DNA of 64,000 nt from Arthrobacter sp. MMS18-M83 (GTDB lineage Bacteria > Actinomycetota > Actinomycetes > Actinomycetales > Micrococcaceae). The stretch is taken from assembly GCF_026683955.1 (NCBI RefSeq), contig NZ_CP113343.1, forward strand, positions 4,960,001 to 5,024,000, read 5' to 3'. Positions 26,708 through 35,834 of the stretch are shown one piece after another. Under the pieces are notes generated by a model, which made no database searches, had not been told where the DNA came from, and was given only the letters and a program-made list of their open reading frames with translations. Numbering within the stretch: position 1 is the first letter of the stretch; each line of letters begins with the position of its first letter. Made by a program: the position numbers and the translations under genes.

Positions 26708-27975
26708 TGACCACAACATCCACCCGGTCTTCGTTCCTGGGCCGGCACAACCTCGGGACCGTTGTCAGTTTCGAGTTCACTCGAACGATCAAGAAACGAC
26801 GCTTCTGGATCGCCACCCTCGCGATCCCCGTGGTCATGGCCATCATCTTCGGCCTGGTCTTCGCCAGCAACTCCTCCACCCGCGCCACCGCCCAGGCGCA
26901 GAAGAACGCCGCCCTCACCTTCACCTACACGGATGCGTCCGGGATCATCCCCGACAAGGCCGCCACGGCCATGGGGGGCACGAAAGCCACCGACCCGGGC
27001 ACCGCCTTGGACGAGGTGAAAGCCGGCCGCATCGACGCCTACTTCGCCTACCCGGCGAACCCCGCCAAGGAACCCGTGAAGGTCTACGGCGCCGACAAGG
27101 GCATCTTCGCAAACACCACCTACGAAGCCGTCGCCAAGCAGCTCCTCACCCTCTCGGCACAATCCAAAATCGGTTCCCCGGAACTAAGCGCCGCCGTCGG
27201 CGGCCAAATCACCGTCGACACCCAGACGTTCCGCAACGGGCAGGTCTCCGGCGGCCTCGGCACGGCCATCCCGCCGCTGGCGTTCCTGCTCGTCTTCTAC
27301 GTCAGCCTCATCCTGCTCTCCAGCCAGATGCTCAACAGCACCCTGGAAGAGAAGGAAAACCGGGTCACCGAGATGATCCTCACCACCCTGAACCCTACGA
27401 CCCTCATCATCGGGAAAATCATCTCGCTGTTCCTCGTCGGGCTCGTCCAGATCGGAGTGTTCCTTGCACCGATCGTCATCGGCTACACGTTCTTCCGCGA
27501 CCGGCTCGCCTTGCCCTACATCGATCTGAGCTCCCTGGTCTTCGAACCCGGGCCGCTGATCACCGGGGCCCTGCTCATGCTGGGCGGATTCACCCTGTTC
27601 ACGGCCGTCCTCGTCGCCATCGGCGCAATCATGCCCACCGCCAAGGAAGCCGGGGTCATCTTCGGCCCGCTCATGGCCCTGATCTTCGTCCCGTTCTACG
27701 CGATCAGCCTCATCCTCAGCGACCCGCACTCCCCCACCGTCCAGGCCTTCACCTACTTCCCGCTCTCGGCCCCGGTGACCGCCATGCTCCGCAACGGCTT
27801 CGGGACGCTCAGCCCCCCGGAGGCGATCATTGTCATCGCGGAACTCTTCATCCTCGGCATCCTCGTCCTGCGCCTGGCCGTCCACCTCTTCCGCTACGGA
27901 TCAATCCAGTACTCTGGCAAACTCTCCATCACCAAAACCCTCCGCCACCGGCCACCGGAACTCGCCGGAAAATAG
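26707..27975 (+). CDS. ABC exporter permease (NatB-like, ABC-2 family)
   Basis: A 422-residue membrane protein: one N-terminal helix (about 33-53, IPVVMAIIFGLVFASN), a large extracytoplasmic domain (about 55-185), then five or six helices. LNSTLEEKENRVTEMILTTL lies just after the second helix and is the cytoplasmic coupling signature of NatB/ABC-2 permeases. It overlaps the ATPase gene by four bases and no third component is present, so two copies of each subunit probably form the exporter. Confidence 0.9.
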   Translation: MTTTSTRSSFLGRHNLGTVVSFEFTRTIKKRRFWIATLAIPVVMAIIFGLVFASNSSTRATAQAQKNAALTFTYTDASGIIPDKAATAMGGTKATDPGTALDEVKAGRIDAYFAYPANPAKEPVKVYGADKGIFANTTYEAVAKQLLTLSAQSKIGSPELSAAVGGQITVDTQTFRNGQVSGGLGTAIPPLAFLLVFYVSLILLSSQMLNSTLEEKENRVTEMILTTLNPTTLIIGKIISLFLVGLVQIGVFLAPIVIGYTFFRDRLALPYIDLSSLVFEPGPLITGALLMLGGFTLFTAVLVAIGAIMPTAKEAGVIFGPLMALIFVPFYAISLILSDPHSPTVQAFTYFPLSAPVTAMLRNGFGTLSPPEAIIVIAELFILGILVLRLAVHLFRYGSIQYSGKLSITKTLRHRPPELAGK

Positions 27976-28315
27976 CCGGAACCGACTACAACGGCGCCAC
28001 TGCGGGCAGCCAATGACCCGTGACTGGCTTCGTTTACCAGGACGGTGACGCTCATGCCGTCTTCTACGCCGGAATCCACATGGCCGTCGATCGCTGTCCT
28101 GGCCGCTCAGACTCGTGTGGCATCCGGCACCCGCTTGAGCGAGTCCATTCCGCCCCTTTTGATTGTCCAGGTCATGCGATCAGATTGCCCTGGCACGGAA
28201 GGAACCACCCGAACCAAAGCCGGGGGTTTCGTAGCGTGCCGGGGCCCCTTCTCGCCCGTTTTGGCCAGTCCTGCCGGCAGATCAGCCATAACTGGATCCG
28301 ACGCGAGGCCGCCGC
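27976..28315. other. Convergent intergenic region without a supported gene
   Basis: It separates the plus-strand exporter operon from the minus-strand aldo/keto reductase operon. No gene, tRNA or clear terminator hairpin was found. Confidence 0.45.
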
Positions 28316-29194
28316 TCAGGCGACCGGTTGCTGCGCGGAGTCGAGCAGTGCGATGTCCTCGGGGCTGAGCGGGAGCGTCGCGGCCGTCACGGAGTCGAGG
28401 ATCGATTCAGGACGCGAGGCGCCCGGAATGGGGATCACGACCTCGCTCTTCGCCATCTCCCACGCGAGGGCCACGACCTGAGGCGAGACCGCGTGCTCAC
28501 GCGCCACGAGAGTGAAGGCCTCGTACTTCGATCCGAGCTGCGACGCCTCGGCGATCCCGCCCAACGGGCTCCACGGAAGGAAGGCAATCCCCAGGTCATG
28601 GCAGAGCCCGAGCTCGCCTTCGCTGGACCGGAATCTCGGCGAGAACTGGTTTTGCACCGAGACGAGGCGGTCGCCGAGCAGGTCGTTCGCCTCCCGGATC
28701 TGCTGCATATTGGCGTTCGAGATGCCTGCCATGCGGATGATGCCCTCGTCGAGCAGCTCCGCGAGGGCCCCGACGGAGTCGGCGTACGGAACCGTGGGGT
28801 CTGGCCGGTGGAACTGGTACAGGTCGATTGCCTCAACGCCCAGGCGCTTGGCCGACTCCTTCGCGGCCCGCTTGAGGTAGGCCGGGTCGCCGTTCTGCGC
28901 CCACGGACCCTGCGCGGGCCGGAGGTGCCCGCCCCTCGTCGCGACGATCACGTGGGACGTGTCCCCGCCGTACTGGCGCAGCGCCTTCGCGATGAGTCCT
29001 TCGTTGTGTCCGATCTCGTCCTGCGCGGCGAGGTGGTAGGCGTCCGCGGTGTCGATGAGCGTCACACCGGCGTCGACTGCCGTTTGGATGGTCTGGATCG
29101 AACGGCGCTCCTCCGGACGGCCCTCGATCGACATGGGCATGGCACCCAGACCGACAGCGCCGACGGGAACGCCGCCGATGGTACGCTGCTTCAC
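28316..29194 (-). CDS. Aldo/keto reductase with Arg in place of catalytic Lys
   Basis: A 292-residue barrel oxidoreductase. Three tetrad positions are present: Asp48 and Tyr53 in IDTADAYHL and His129 in YQFHRPDP. The expected Lys in the ATKGG motif is Arg87 (VATRGGH). GISNANMQQI and IPGASRPESI supply the cofactor-binding end. Lys-to-Arg changes at this site usually lower activity strongly, so it may be weak, use another substrate, or carry a sequencing change (AAG to AGG). It overlaps the upstream monooxygenase-fold gene (ATGA) and is the last gene of a LacI-led operon. Confidence 0.85.
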   Translation of the reverse strand: MKQRTIGGVPVGAVGLGAMPMSIEGRPEERRSIQTIQTAVDAGVTLIDTADAYHLAAQDEIGHNEGLIAKALRQYGGDTSHVIVATRGGHLRPAQGPWAQNGDPAYLKRAAKESAKRLGVEAIDLYQFHRPDPTVPYADSVGALAELLDEGIIRMAGISNANMQQIREANDLLGDRLVSVQNQFSPRFRSSEGELGLCHDLGIAFLPWSPLGGIAEASQLGSKYEAFTLVAREHAVSPQVVALAWEMAKSEVVIPIPGASRPESILDSVTAATLPLSPEDIALLDSAQQPVA

Positions 29195-29529
29195 CGCCCT
29201 GCCCCGACCGCTTCGACCCGGAGTTCGCCCATGCTGTCCCAGCCACCGCCGTCGAGCTGGCGGCTGATGATCTTCGGGGTCTCGGCGAGGGCGGGCCGCA
29301 TCGCCTTGAGGCCCGCGGCGAAGTGTGGGGCGCTGACGTGCGCCTCGGCGGCGCCGTCCCGGAAGGCTTCGACCAGGACGTACGTGGAGGGGTCATCGAG
29401 CGAGCGTGACCACTCGAACCAGAGGTTGCCCTCCTCGGCACGCGTCGCGGCGGTGAAGTCGGCCACGATCTCCGGCCATTGCCCGGTGTACTCGGGCTTG
29501 GTCTTGAATTTGACGACGATGAAGATCAC
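29191..29529 (-). CDS. Antibiotic biosynthesis monooxygenase (ABM) domain protein
   Basis: A 112-residue single-domain protein of the dimeric alpha-beta barrel superfamily: FIVVKFKTKPEYTGQWPEIV, EGNLWFEWSRSLDDPSTYVL and EAFRDGAAEAHVSAPHFAAG, the last being the conserved His-containing segment. Members act as cofactor-free quinol or lipid monooxygenases, or have unassigned roles (YgiN type). The GTG at 29529 with GGAA upstream is preferred over a frame open to 29592. It is coupled (ATGA) to the aldo/keto reductase downstream; both may handle reactive carbonyls or quinones. Confidence 0.82.
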   Translation of the reverse strand: MIFIVVKFKTKPEYTGQWPEIVADFTAATRAEEGNLWFEWSRSLDDPSTYVLVEAFRDGAAEAHVSAPHFAAGLKAMRPALAETPKIISRQLDGGGWDSMGELRVEAVGAGR

Positions 29530-29627
29530 AAAGGATTCCTTAAGAGGTGGAGGCCGATCCATTGTTCCGTAACGGCCGTTGGGGCTTGGCAAACTGCGTT
29601 ACGGAACAGCCAATGCGGGGCGTGGAT

Positions 29628-30628
29628 TCAGGGGCGTTTGAGGAAGGACTCGACCTTGGACGGGTCGCGCTCGACGAGGTCGCCGAGAACCTCGTCGGCT
29701 TTCGCGAGCAGCCCGGGGTCGAGGACGACTCCGGCGGCGGTCGCGTTGTCCTTGAGCTGCTCGGGCCGGGAGGCCCCGACGATGGCTGCGGAGACGTTTC
29801 TGTTCTGCAGGACCCAGGCCACGGCGAACGCGGCCATTGACAGGCCGGCCTGGTCCGCGAGCGGGCGCAAGGCCTGAACAGCCTCGAGCACAGGTCGTCG
29901 CATGTAGTGGTGCTCGGTCTTGAACTCGCCGCCGTCAGAGGTGAAGCGTGACGCCGTGGGAGCCGCGGCCCCCGGGGCGTACTTGCCGGTCAGGACGCCC
30001 TGGGCGAGCGGGGACCAGACGATCTGGCTCAGGCCGAGTTCTTCACTCAGCGGAACGACTTCGGGCTCGATGACGCGCCAGAGCATGTTGTACTGGGGCT
30101 GGTTCGAGACGAGGTGGATGCCGAGCTCCTTCGCGAGGGCGGCGCCCCTGCGGATCTCCCCGGGGTCCACTCGGAGACGCCGATGTAGTGGGCCTTGCCG
30201 GCACGCACGATGTCCGCGAACGCTTGCATGGTCTCTTCGAGCGGGGTTTCGTAGTCGTAGCGGTGTGCTTGGTACAGGTCCACGTAGTCGGTCCGGAGGC
30301 GGCGCAGGGAGCCGTTGATGGACTCCATGATGTGCTTACGGGAGAGGCCTCTGTCGTTCTTGCCGGGCTGGCCGATCGGGAAGTAGACCTTGGTGAAGAT
30401 CTCGAGTCCTTCACGCCGGACACCGTCGAGGGCCTCGCCGAGGGCGGTCTCGGCGCGCGTGCCCGCGTAAGCGTCGGCGGTGTCGAAGGTCGTGATCCCG
30501 AGGTCCAGGGCTGTCCGGACGCAGGCCGTGGCCGCTTCCTGGTCGATCTGTTCGCCGTGCGTGGTCCAGTTGCCGTACGCGATCTCGCTGACGTACATGC
30601 CGGAGTTTCCGAGCTTGCGGTATTCCAT
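29628..30628 (-). pseudogene. Aldo/keto reductase split by a single frameshift
   Basis: Two overlapping frames give one 333-residue aldo/keto reductase of the potassium-channel-beta-subunit-like group. Residues 1-155 start at the ATG at 30628 and hold the tetrad: Asp49, Tyr54, Lys80 in IFTKVYF and His122 in YQAHRYD. The rest ([47 protein letters not shown]) is in another frame to 29628. The change lies at the CCCCGGGG block at 30158-30165. Apart from this the gene looks well preserved, so a sequencing error is as likely as a recent mutation. It follows the LacI gene by 36 bases. Confidence 0.8.
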
Positions 30629-30664
30629 GGGGATTCCTTATGGGTTTGGGTGGATTGTGAAAGG

Positions 30665-31690
30665 TCAGCGGGAGGCGGCCCGGAGGCGGCGGGGCGGCGC
30701 GGTCGAGCCGCGCACCACGAGACGGGGCCCGATGCGCCCGACGGCGGCCGGGGCTCCCGCGAGGGCCGCAACCAGCGCTTCGGCTGCGAGGCGTCCTTGG
30801 TCGGCGACGCCGTGGTCCATCGTTGTGAGACCAACGACGCCCGCGAACTCGTGGTTGTCGTAGCCGACGATGGAGAAATCGTCCGGGACGTTGAGCGAGG
30901 CCCCGCGGAGCGTGGCCATTGCCCCGAAGGCGATCTCGTCCGACGCCGCGAGGAGCGCCGTCGGCGGTTCCTCCGCGGTGAGCAGTTCGGCCATGGCAGC
31001 CGCACCGGCGTCAACCGTGTTCTCTACGACGAGCTCGAGGCCCGGGTGCGCGGGAAGGCCCGCCTCGGCCAGTGCATCGCGGTAGCCTAGGAGCCGCTCG
31101 GCCGGCGGCACGCCGCCGAGGGTCGAACCGGGACCGGCGCGCAGGCCGACGAAGGCGATACGCTCATGCCCGAGATTGATGAGATGGCGAGTCGCGGCGC
31201 GTCCGCCGACGCGGTCCTCCACCTGGACGGAGGAGGCGCCCGCGCGCTCCGAGCCGACAAGCGAAAGGACCTGCCCCTGCGCCTCGAGCGACGCTAGCTC
31301 CTCGGGCCCGAGTTGAAGGGCCACGACGAGCGCACCATCGGAGCGCCCGTGCAGGCGCGGGCTCGCGAAGAAGTCGGCCCGCAGCTCCGCGGTGGACAGC
31401 TCGGTCAGGAGAACGTCGTAGCCTTCGCGGCTCAGCACGCGCCCGGCGGCGGCAATGACCTCGGCGAAGAACCACTTCGTGAGAAGAGGGACGACGACGG
31501 CGACTGTGCGCGTGCGCCCCGTTGCGAGGCGGGACGCACTCGGCGACGCGACATACCCCAACTCCACAGCGGCATCTCGCACACGCTTGCGCGTTGGCTC
31601 CGAGATACCGGGGACCCCCCGGAGCGCGCGGGACACCGTGGAGATGGAGACTCCGGCGCGCTCGGCGACAGCCTGGACGGAAACGGTCAT
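30665..31690 (-). CDS. LacI-family transcriptional repressor
   Basis: A 341-residue sugar-responsive regulator. The helix-turn-helix is at residues 4-25 (VQAVAERAGVSISTVSRAL), followed by the hinge (YVASPSASRLATGRTRT) and a periplasmic-binding-protein-like domain with AATRHLINLGHERIAFVG and DDFSIVGYDNHEFAGVVGLT. The protein should bind the GCAAGCGCTTGC palindrome at 31722-31733, giving autoregulation and control of the downstream reductase and monooxygenase genes. The inducer is unknown, probably a sugar or its derivative. Confidence 0.9.
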   Translation of the reverse strand: MTVSVQAVAERAGVSISTVSRALRGVPGISEPTRKRVRDAAVELGYVASPSASRLATGRTRTVAVVVPLLTKWFFAEVIAAAGRVLSREGYDVLLTELSTAELRADFFASPRLHGRSDGALVVALQLGPEELASLEAQGQVLSLVGSERAGASSVQVEDRVGGRAATRHLINLGHERIAFVGLRAGPGSTLGGVPPAERLLGYRDALAEAGLPAHPGLELVVENTVDAGAAAMAELLTAEEPPTALLAASDEIAFGAMATLRGASLNVPDDFSIVGYDNHEFAGVVGLTTMDHGVADQGRLAAEALVAALAGAPAAVGRIGPRLVVRGSTAPPRRLRAASR

Positions 31691-31721
31691 GTGAACAGGG
31701 TAACCCCCTTAAAGTTTCTTC

Positions 31722-31733
31722 GCAAGCGCTTGC
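31722..31733. promoter_or_regulatory. LacI-type operator
   Basis: GCAAGCGCTTGC is a perfect 12-bp palindrome with the central CG and half-site typical of LacI-family operators. It lies 31 bases upstream of the LacI gene's ATG. Confidence 0.75.
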
Positions 31734-31831
31734 AATCGTGTATCGATGTCATACGGGATCAAGCTGGCGTGTCCCGCTGAATTCCCAGCGAGGGGCGGCA
31801 GGGGCCTTTCTGTCGTCCGGTGCGTCTGGTC

Positions 31832-32119
31832 TCAGTCGCCGACGCCGGCGGGTTCGGACTGTTCCTTATCGAAGCGGATGAGCCACGACTTGTTGGCGTC
31901 CACGATCGGCCGGTCTGGTCCGTCAATGACCCTTGGGCCGGTCAGCACCACGTCGCCGCTGATGGTGCCGGCGTCGTGGACAGCTTCCGCGTGGGCCAGG
32001 ACGGTGGCACAGTGGTTGGCGGGCAGCCTTTCGGCCCTTGCGTTGAAGTTCCGGTACATGGTCATCGAGTATTTGCTGATGGCCATCGGTTGGAAGTCAC
32101 CGCCGACGAGAAGGGTCAA
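31832..32119 (-). CDS. Hypothetical protein
   Basis: A 95-residue frame with protein-like content (AISKYSMTMYRNFNARAERL, TVLAHAEAVHDAGTISGDVV, IVDANKSWLIRFDKEQSEP). It has no signal or membrane segment. The only upstream start is TTG at 32119, with an in-frame TGA before it, so the N-terminus may be lost or a later ATG (MAISKYSM) used. It could be the intact end of a longer decayed gene. The family is not recognised. Confidence 0.4.
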   Translation of the reverse strand: MTLLVGGDFQPMAISKYSMTMYRNFNARAERLPANHCATVLAHAEAVHDAGTISGDVVLTGPRVIDGPDRPIVDANKSWLIRFDKEQSEPAGVGD

Positions 32120-32651
32120 CTCCCGGCGAGGGCGTCATCGTCCGTGACCCTGTGGCTGGTGACTCAGAGCGGCGGTGTTTCCACTGTTCGATTGGCGATC
32201 CTAGCTGCTGCGGATGACAGAGGTCGAGCGGACCGCGCCGGAGTCCGCCACCCATTGTTGAGCCGGTTGAGACGGTTCCTTTGGGCTCATTGATCAGCGG
32301 CAGTTAGGTCGCACCGAGCTACGACTGTCGTGCACTCCAGTCACCTGAGGCGCAAATTAACAAGTATCCGCTACTCGTGCCACGGCTACATTGCAAGAAT
32401 TATGCTCACTGGCGTAAGTCCCGGGCGCTGATCCTTTGGTGCAGTCCGGGCGAATCGAGCGGCGCGTAACAGGATGCACCGGTGTCAGGGCCCAGTCCCG
32501 AACGAACACGGCGATATGAACCGCGGTCTTCAAGTCGCCTGCATGGATCCGCAAGCCTTGACATAGGACAGAAGTCTTCCACCTGTGCGATGCCGACTGC
32601 CCGTTGACTGGTTCCGGGTCCGCACTCTAAAGAACAGAAAGACAGGACGCA
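32120..32651. other. Intergenic region without a supported gene
   Basis: Frames here are short and lack starts with ribosome-binding sites. The right end should contain the promoter of the secreted protein at 32652. Confidence 0.45.
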
Positions 32652-33134
32652 ATGTTGAAATCATCCCTGGCCGGGCTTAGCGCTTCGGCCCTCCTGGCAG
32701 CAACCTTTGCCGTCGGTGCCGCCACTCCGGCTCTGGCCAACACAACGACAACCACGCATACCAGTACCATCAACGATGCAATCCCGGTAACGTGCGACGG
32801 ACCAGGCTTCACTTCCTACACAGGATCGGGCAACTCGGTCACCCATCTGACGGTCAACAACGCAGGGGACTCCTGGTTCACCACGACAACAGAAGGAACG
32901 GTCACCCTGCACACGCTGTGGAACGGCGCCTCGACCTCATGGACCGGTCATGTTCAGGAGTGGTTCGGAAGTGAAGACAACAACAAGAACGCCGTCCAGC
33001 ACGCCACGTTCAACTTCAACGGCACGAGCACCTCGGATCCGTCCAAGTCGCTGACCATGCACGCAGCATTCACCCTCACCGTCAACGCCAACGGCACAGT
33101 GGTCGTCAACAACCGGACCGTCTCCTGCCAATGA
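32652..33134 (+). CDS. Small secreted protein of unknown function
   Basis: A 160-residue exported protein. Residues 1-29 are a clear Sec signal peptide (ending ATPALA-N). The mature part is Thr/Asn-rich and beta-like (VTCDGPGFTSYTGSGNSVTH, FTLTVNANGTVVVNNRTVSC), with two Cys (in VTCDG and at the C-terminus) that may form a disulfide. AGGA precedes the ATG. The strand pattern resembles that of the secreted protein at 37375, though identity is low. The domain family is not recognised. Confidence 0.75.
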   Translation: MLKSSLAGLSASALLAATFAVGAATPALANTTTTTHTSTINDAIPVTCDGPGFTSYTGSGNSVTHLTVNNAGDSWFTTTTEGTVTLHTLWNGASTSWTGHVQEWFGSEDNNKNAVQHATFNFNGTSTSDPSKSLTMHAAFTLTVNANGTVVVNNRTVSCQ

Positions 33135-33590
33135 CGCTCCCAACACCTTGACCTCGCGGAAGATGGGCATATCGGCCCGGGGCGGCGCAGATGAGCGCGT
33201 TTTAGTCGCCGAGCCTCTTAGCCATCTTGTACCACTCGAGGAAGCTGACGGGCCGGACGGGTTGCCGCCCGAGTGCCGCCCCAGCCTGCGGCGGCGGCGG
33301 CTAAAACTAAAGTCTGCAGCTTCCACAGCGGTGGAAGGTCAAGGCCGGAGGCAGGTCCAAGACTCTGTGTCCGGACGCGTCCGCGGTCCTGGCTGTTAGG
33401 CGGCGGCCACCGGAGAATCTTTGTGTGGGCCTCATTTACTGACACCCCGGTCCCGTTGATGCTGATCGTCGGCCCCTCTGGGGGGGTGGATCTTCTCAGC
33501 CAAACAAGCCAAACCATCTCTTAGCCCAAGGCGTCGCTGGGACAAAAAGGGGCCCGCTTGTCTGCGACTTAATCCAGGCACCCTCTTTTG
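33135..33590. other. Intergenic region without a supported gene
   Basis: No coding frame with a credible start was found. The end of the region leads into the ArsR operator. Confidence 0.45.
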
Positions 33591-33618
33591 ATATTGTTCC
33601 AGTAATCGCTGGAATATT
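33591..33618. promoter_or_regulatory. Inverted-repeat operator upstream of the ArsR-rhodanese gene
   Basis: TTCCAG (33597-33602), 6 bases, then CTGGAA (33609-33614), extended on both sides by ATATT-type bases, form an imperfect dyad of about 28 bases. It ends 11 bases before the start codon, overlapping the likely promoter. The position and AT-rich arms fit an ArsR/SmtB operator. Confidence 0.7.
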
Positions 33619-33628
33619 GGAGTAAACC

Positions 33629-34273
33629 ATGAATCAGGATGCCTACGGCCACGTGGCCCGCATCGGCAAGGCCATCGGCAATGGGAACCGGCTTGAACTT
33701 CTTGAGTTGATGGCTCAGGCCGAGCAGTCCGTTGACGATATGGCGCGCGTGTCACGAATGGGCGTTACGACCGTCTCTTCCCACCTGCAGGTCCTGAAGA
33801 ACGCCGGCCTGGTGCGCACCCGTCGTGACGGCGTTCGGATCTACTACCGCCTTGCAGGACCCGAAGTGGCCGGGTTGTTCGTGTCCATGAAAGATGTTGC
33901 GGCGCGATTCCTGCCTGCCCCGTTCGCGGCCGACAGTTCAACGGAGGCGGGCAGCAGCCGTGACGTTGTGCCCCTGATTCACACCATCGATGAAGCCCGC
34001 GACGCGTTCATGCTCGACGTCCGCCGAGCCCATGAATACCTGGCCGGACACTACCCGGGAGCTGTGTCCATCCCATTGGATGAGCTGGCCTCACGGATGG
34101 ACGAAGTACCACGGGATCGTCGTGTCATTGTCTATTGCCGGGGTGGATTCTGCCTCCTGGCCCGGGACGCCGCGCGCCTGATGCGCGACAAAGGCATCGA
34201 TGCCTGGGCCATGGACGAAGGCGTCCTTGAGTGGCGGGCGGGCGGCAGCGTTGAACTGACGGCCACCGCGTAG
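33629..34273 (+). CDS. ArsR-family regulator fused to a rhodanese domain
   Basis: A 214-residue protein with two domains. Residues 10-90 are an ArsR/SmtB winged helix (SVDDMARVSRMGVTTVSSHL, QVLKNAGLVRTRRDGVRIYY). Residues 113-207 are a rhodanese domain (FMLDVRRAHEYLAGHYPGAV) with active-site Cys170 in VIVYCRGGFC and a second Cys175. The fusion suggests a regulator that senses or relays reactive sulfur (persulfide) through the rhodanese Cys, or that combines sulfur transfer with control. It is followed after 10 bases by an MFS transporter and preceded by a dyad operator, so it probably represses its own operon. Confidence 0.88.
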   Translation: MNQDAYGHVARIGKAIGNGNRLELLELMAQAEQSVDDMARVSRMGVTTVSSHLQVLKNAGLVRTRRDGVRIYYRLAGPEVAGLFVSMKDVAARFLPAPFAADSSTEAGSSRDVVPLIHTIDEARDAFMLDVRRAHEYLAGHYPGAVSIPLDELASRMDEVPRDRRVIVYCRGGFCLLARDAARLMRDKGIDAWAMDEGVLEWRAGGSVELTATA

Positions 34274-34283
34274 GCCCCCGGCG

Positions 34284-35570
34284 ATGCAACAGATCTCAGA
34301 GCGCCTGATCCGGTCCTACGTCCTCTCACCGGAACGCCGGCATGCGCTCTACCGCCGGACGCTCGTCGTCGTGATCTTTTCCCAAATCTTCGGCGGAGCC
34401 GGCCTCGCCGCCGGCGTCACCGTCGGGGCGCTCCTGGCCCAGCAAATGCTCGGCACCGCCGGGCTCGCGGGCCTGCCCTCAGCCCTGTTCACCCTCGGAT
34501 CGGCCGGCGCAGCCCTTCTCGTCGGACGCATTTCACAACGGAGAGGCCGCCGCGTCGGCCTTTCCGCGGGCTTCATAGCCGGCGGCATCGGAGCCGCCGG
34601 GGTGGTCCTCGCAGCGGTCACGAACAACGTGATCCTGCTGTTCATCGCCCTCCTCGTCTACGGGTCCGGGACGGCCACCAATCTCCAGGCCCGCTACGCC
34701 GGAACGGACCTCGCCCCGGCAAGGCGCCGGGCAACCGCGGTCAGCATGGCGATGGTGTCCACGACCCTGGGCGCCGTCGCCGGTCCGAATCTCGTCACAC
34801 CCATGGGGGTCCTCGCAGCGAACCTGGGGATTCCGGCCCTGGCAGGACCATTCCTTCTCGCAGCCGCCGCCTACACCCTGGCGGGCATAGTACTGTTCTT
34901 CTGGCTCCGTCCCGACCCCCTCCTGCTCGCAACCGCGATCACCAATCAGGACCAGACGGCGGCAGTAGCTCCTGACGTGCAGTCCCGGCCCGAACCGTCC
35001 GTGAACAGCCGCGGCGTCACCGTCGGCACCACCGTCATGGTCCTGACACAGGTGGCCATGGTCGCGATCATGACCATGACCCCGGTCCACATGCAGTCAC
35101 ACGGCCACGGCCTCACCGAAGTCGGCATCGTGATCGGCATCCACATCGGCTTCATGTACCTGCCCTCGCTGGTTACCGGCATGCTCGTCGACAAACTCGG
35201 CCGGGTCCCGATGGCGATCGCCGCAGGACTGACCCTCCTTGCCGCCGGGATCGTGGCGGCAACAGCTCCGGCACAGTCAATGATGCAACTGATGATCGCG
35301 CTGGCACTTCTCGGACTGGGCTGGAACTTCGGCCTGATCAGCGGCACCGCCCTCATCGTCGACGCCACCCCGCTCGAAACACGCGCCAAAACACAAGGGT
35401 CCATTGATGTCCTCATCGCCCTCGCCGGCGCGACCGGGGGCGCCCTGTCCGGAGTCGTCGTCGCAGGCAGCAGCTACGCCATCCTGTCCCTGGCAGGAGG
35501 GATCCTGTCCCTGATGCTGATCCCCGTTCTCATCTGGTCACAACGGACAGGTGCAGCTCCAACCGGCTGA
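34284..35570 (+). CDS. MFS transporter
   Basis: A 428-residue protein with about 12 hydrophobic helices. VGRISQRRGRRVGLSAGF in loop 2-3 is motif A-like, and a long polar loop lies at about 215-240. The second half has IHIGFMYLPSLVTGMLVDKL. It is the second gene of the ArsR-rhodanese operon (10-base gap). The pair implies transport of a sulfur compound or toxic oxyanion controlled by the regulator. Export is more usual for ArsR-controlled pumps; the direction cannot be read here. Confidence 0.88.
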   Translation: MQQISERLIRSYVLSPERRHALYRRTLVVVIFSQIFGGAGLAAGVTVGALLAQQMLGTAGLAGLPSALFTLGSAGAALLVGRISQRRGRRVGLSAGFIAGGIGAAGVVLAAVTNNVILLFIALLVYGSGTATNLQARYAGTDLAPARRRATAVSMAMVSTTLGAVAGPNLVTPMGVLAANLGIPALAGPFLLAAAAYTLAGIVLFFWLRPDPLLLATAITNQDQTAAVAPDVQSRPEPSVNSRGVTVGTTVMVLTQVAMVAIMTMTPVHMQSHGHGLTEVGIVIGIHIGFMYLPSLVTGMLVDKLGRVPMAIAAGLTLLAAGIVAATAPAQSMMQLMIALALLGLGWNFGLISGTALIVDATPLETRAKTQGSIDVLIALAGATGGALSGVVVAGSSYAILSLAGGILSLMLIPVLIWSQRTGAAPTG

Positions 35571-35834
35571 ACACGCAGCTCGTTGAGGCGCCCCTGAACG
35601 GGTGATTCCCCGCATAGCTGACAGCAACACCCGCGCCACTTCCAGCCGACTGTAGTTGACGGGTGAGGCCGGCGAACCGGGCTATGGTTGGCGGGAGCTG
35701 TTGCATGAGCTGCCCGATGGTCGCCCCCTGGCTGTGTGGCCGATTGCCGCGAACTGGCTGAAGAGTGCCCTTGTACCGACGGATTGACCATGGCCCTTTC
35801 CAAGTACTTCCGGCCTCGGCGAAGAGTCTCAAGA

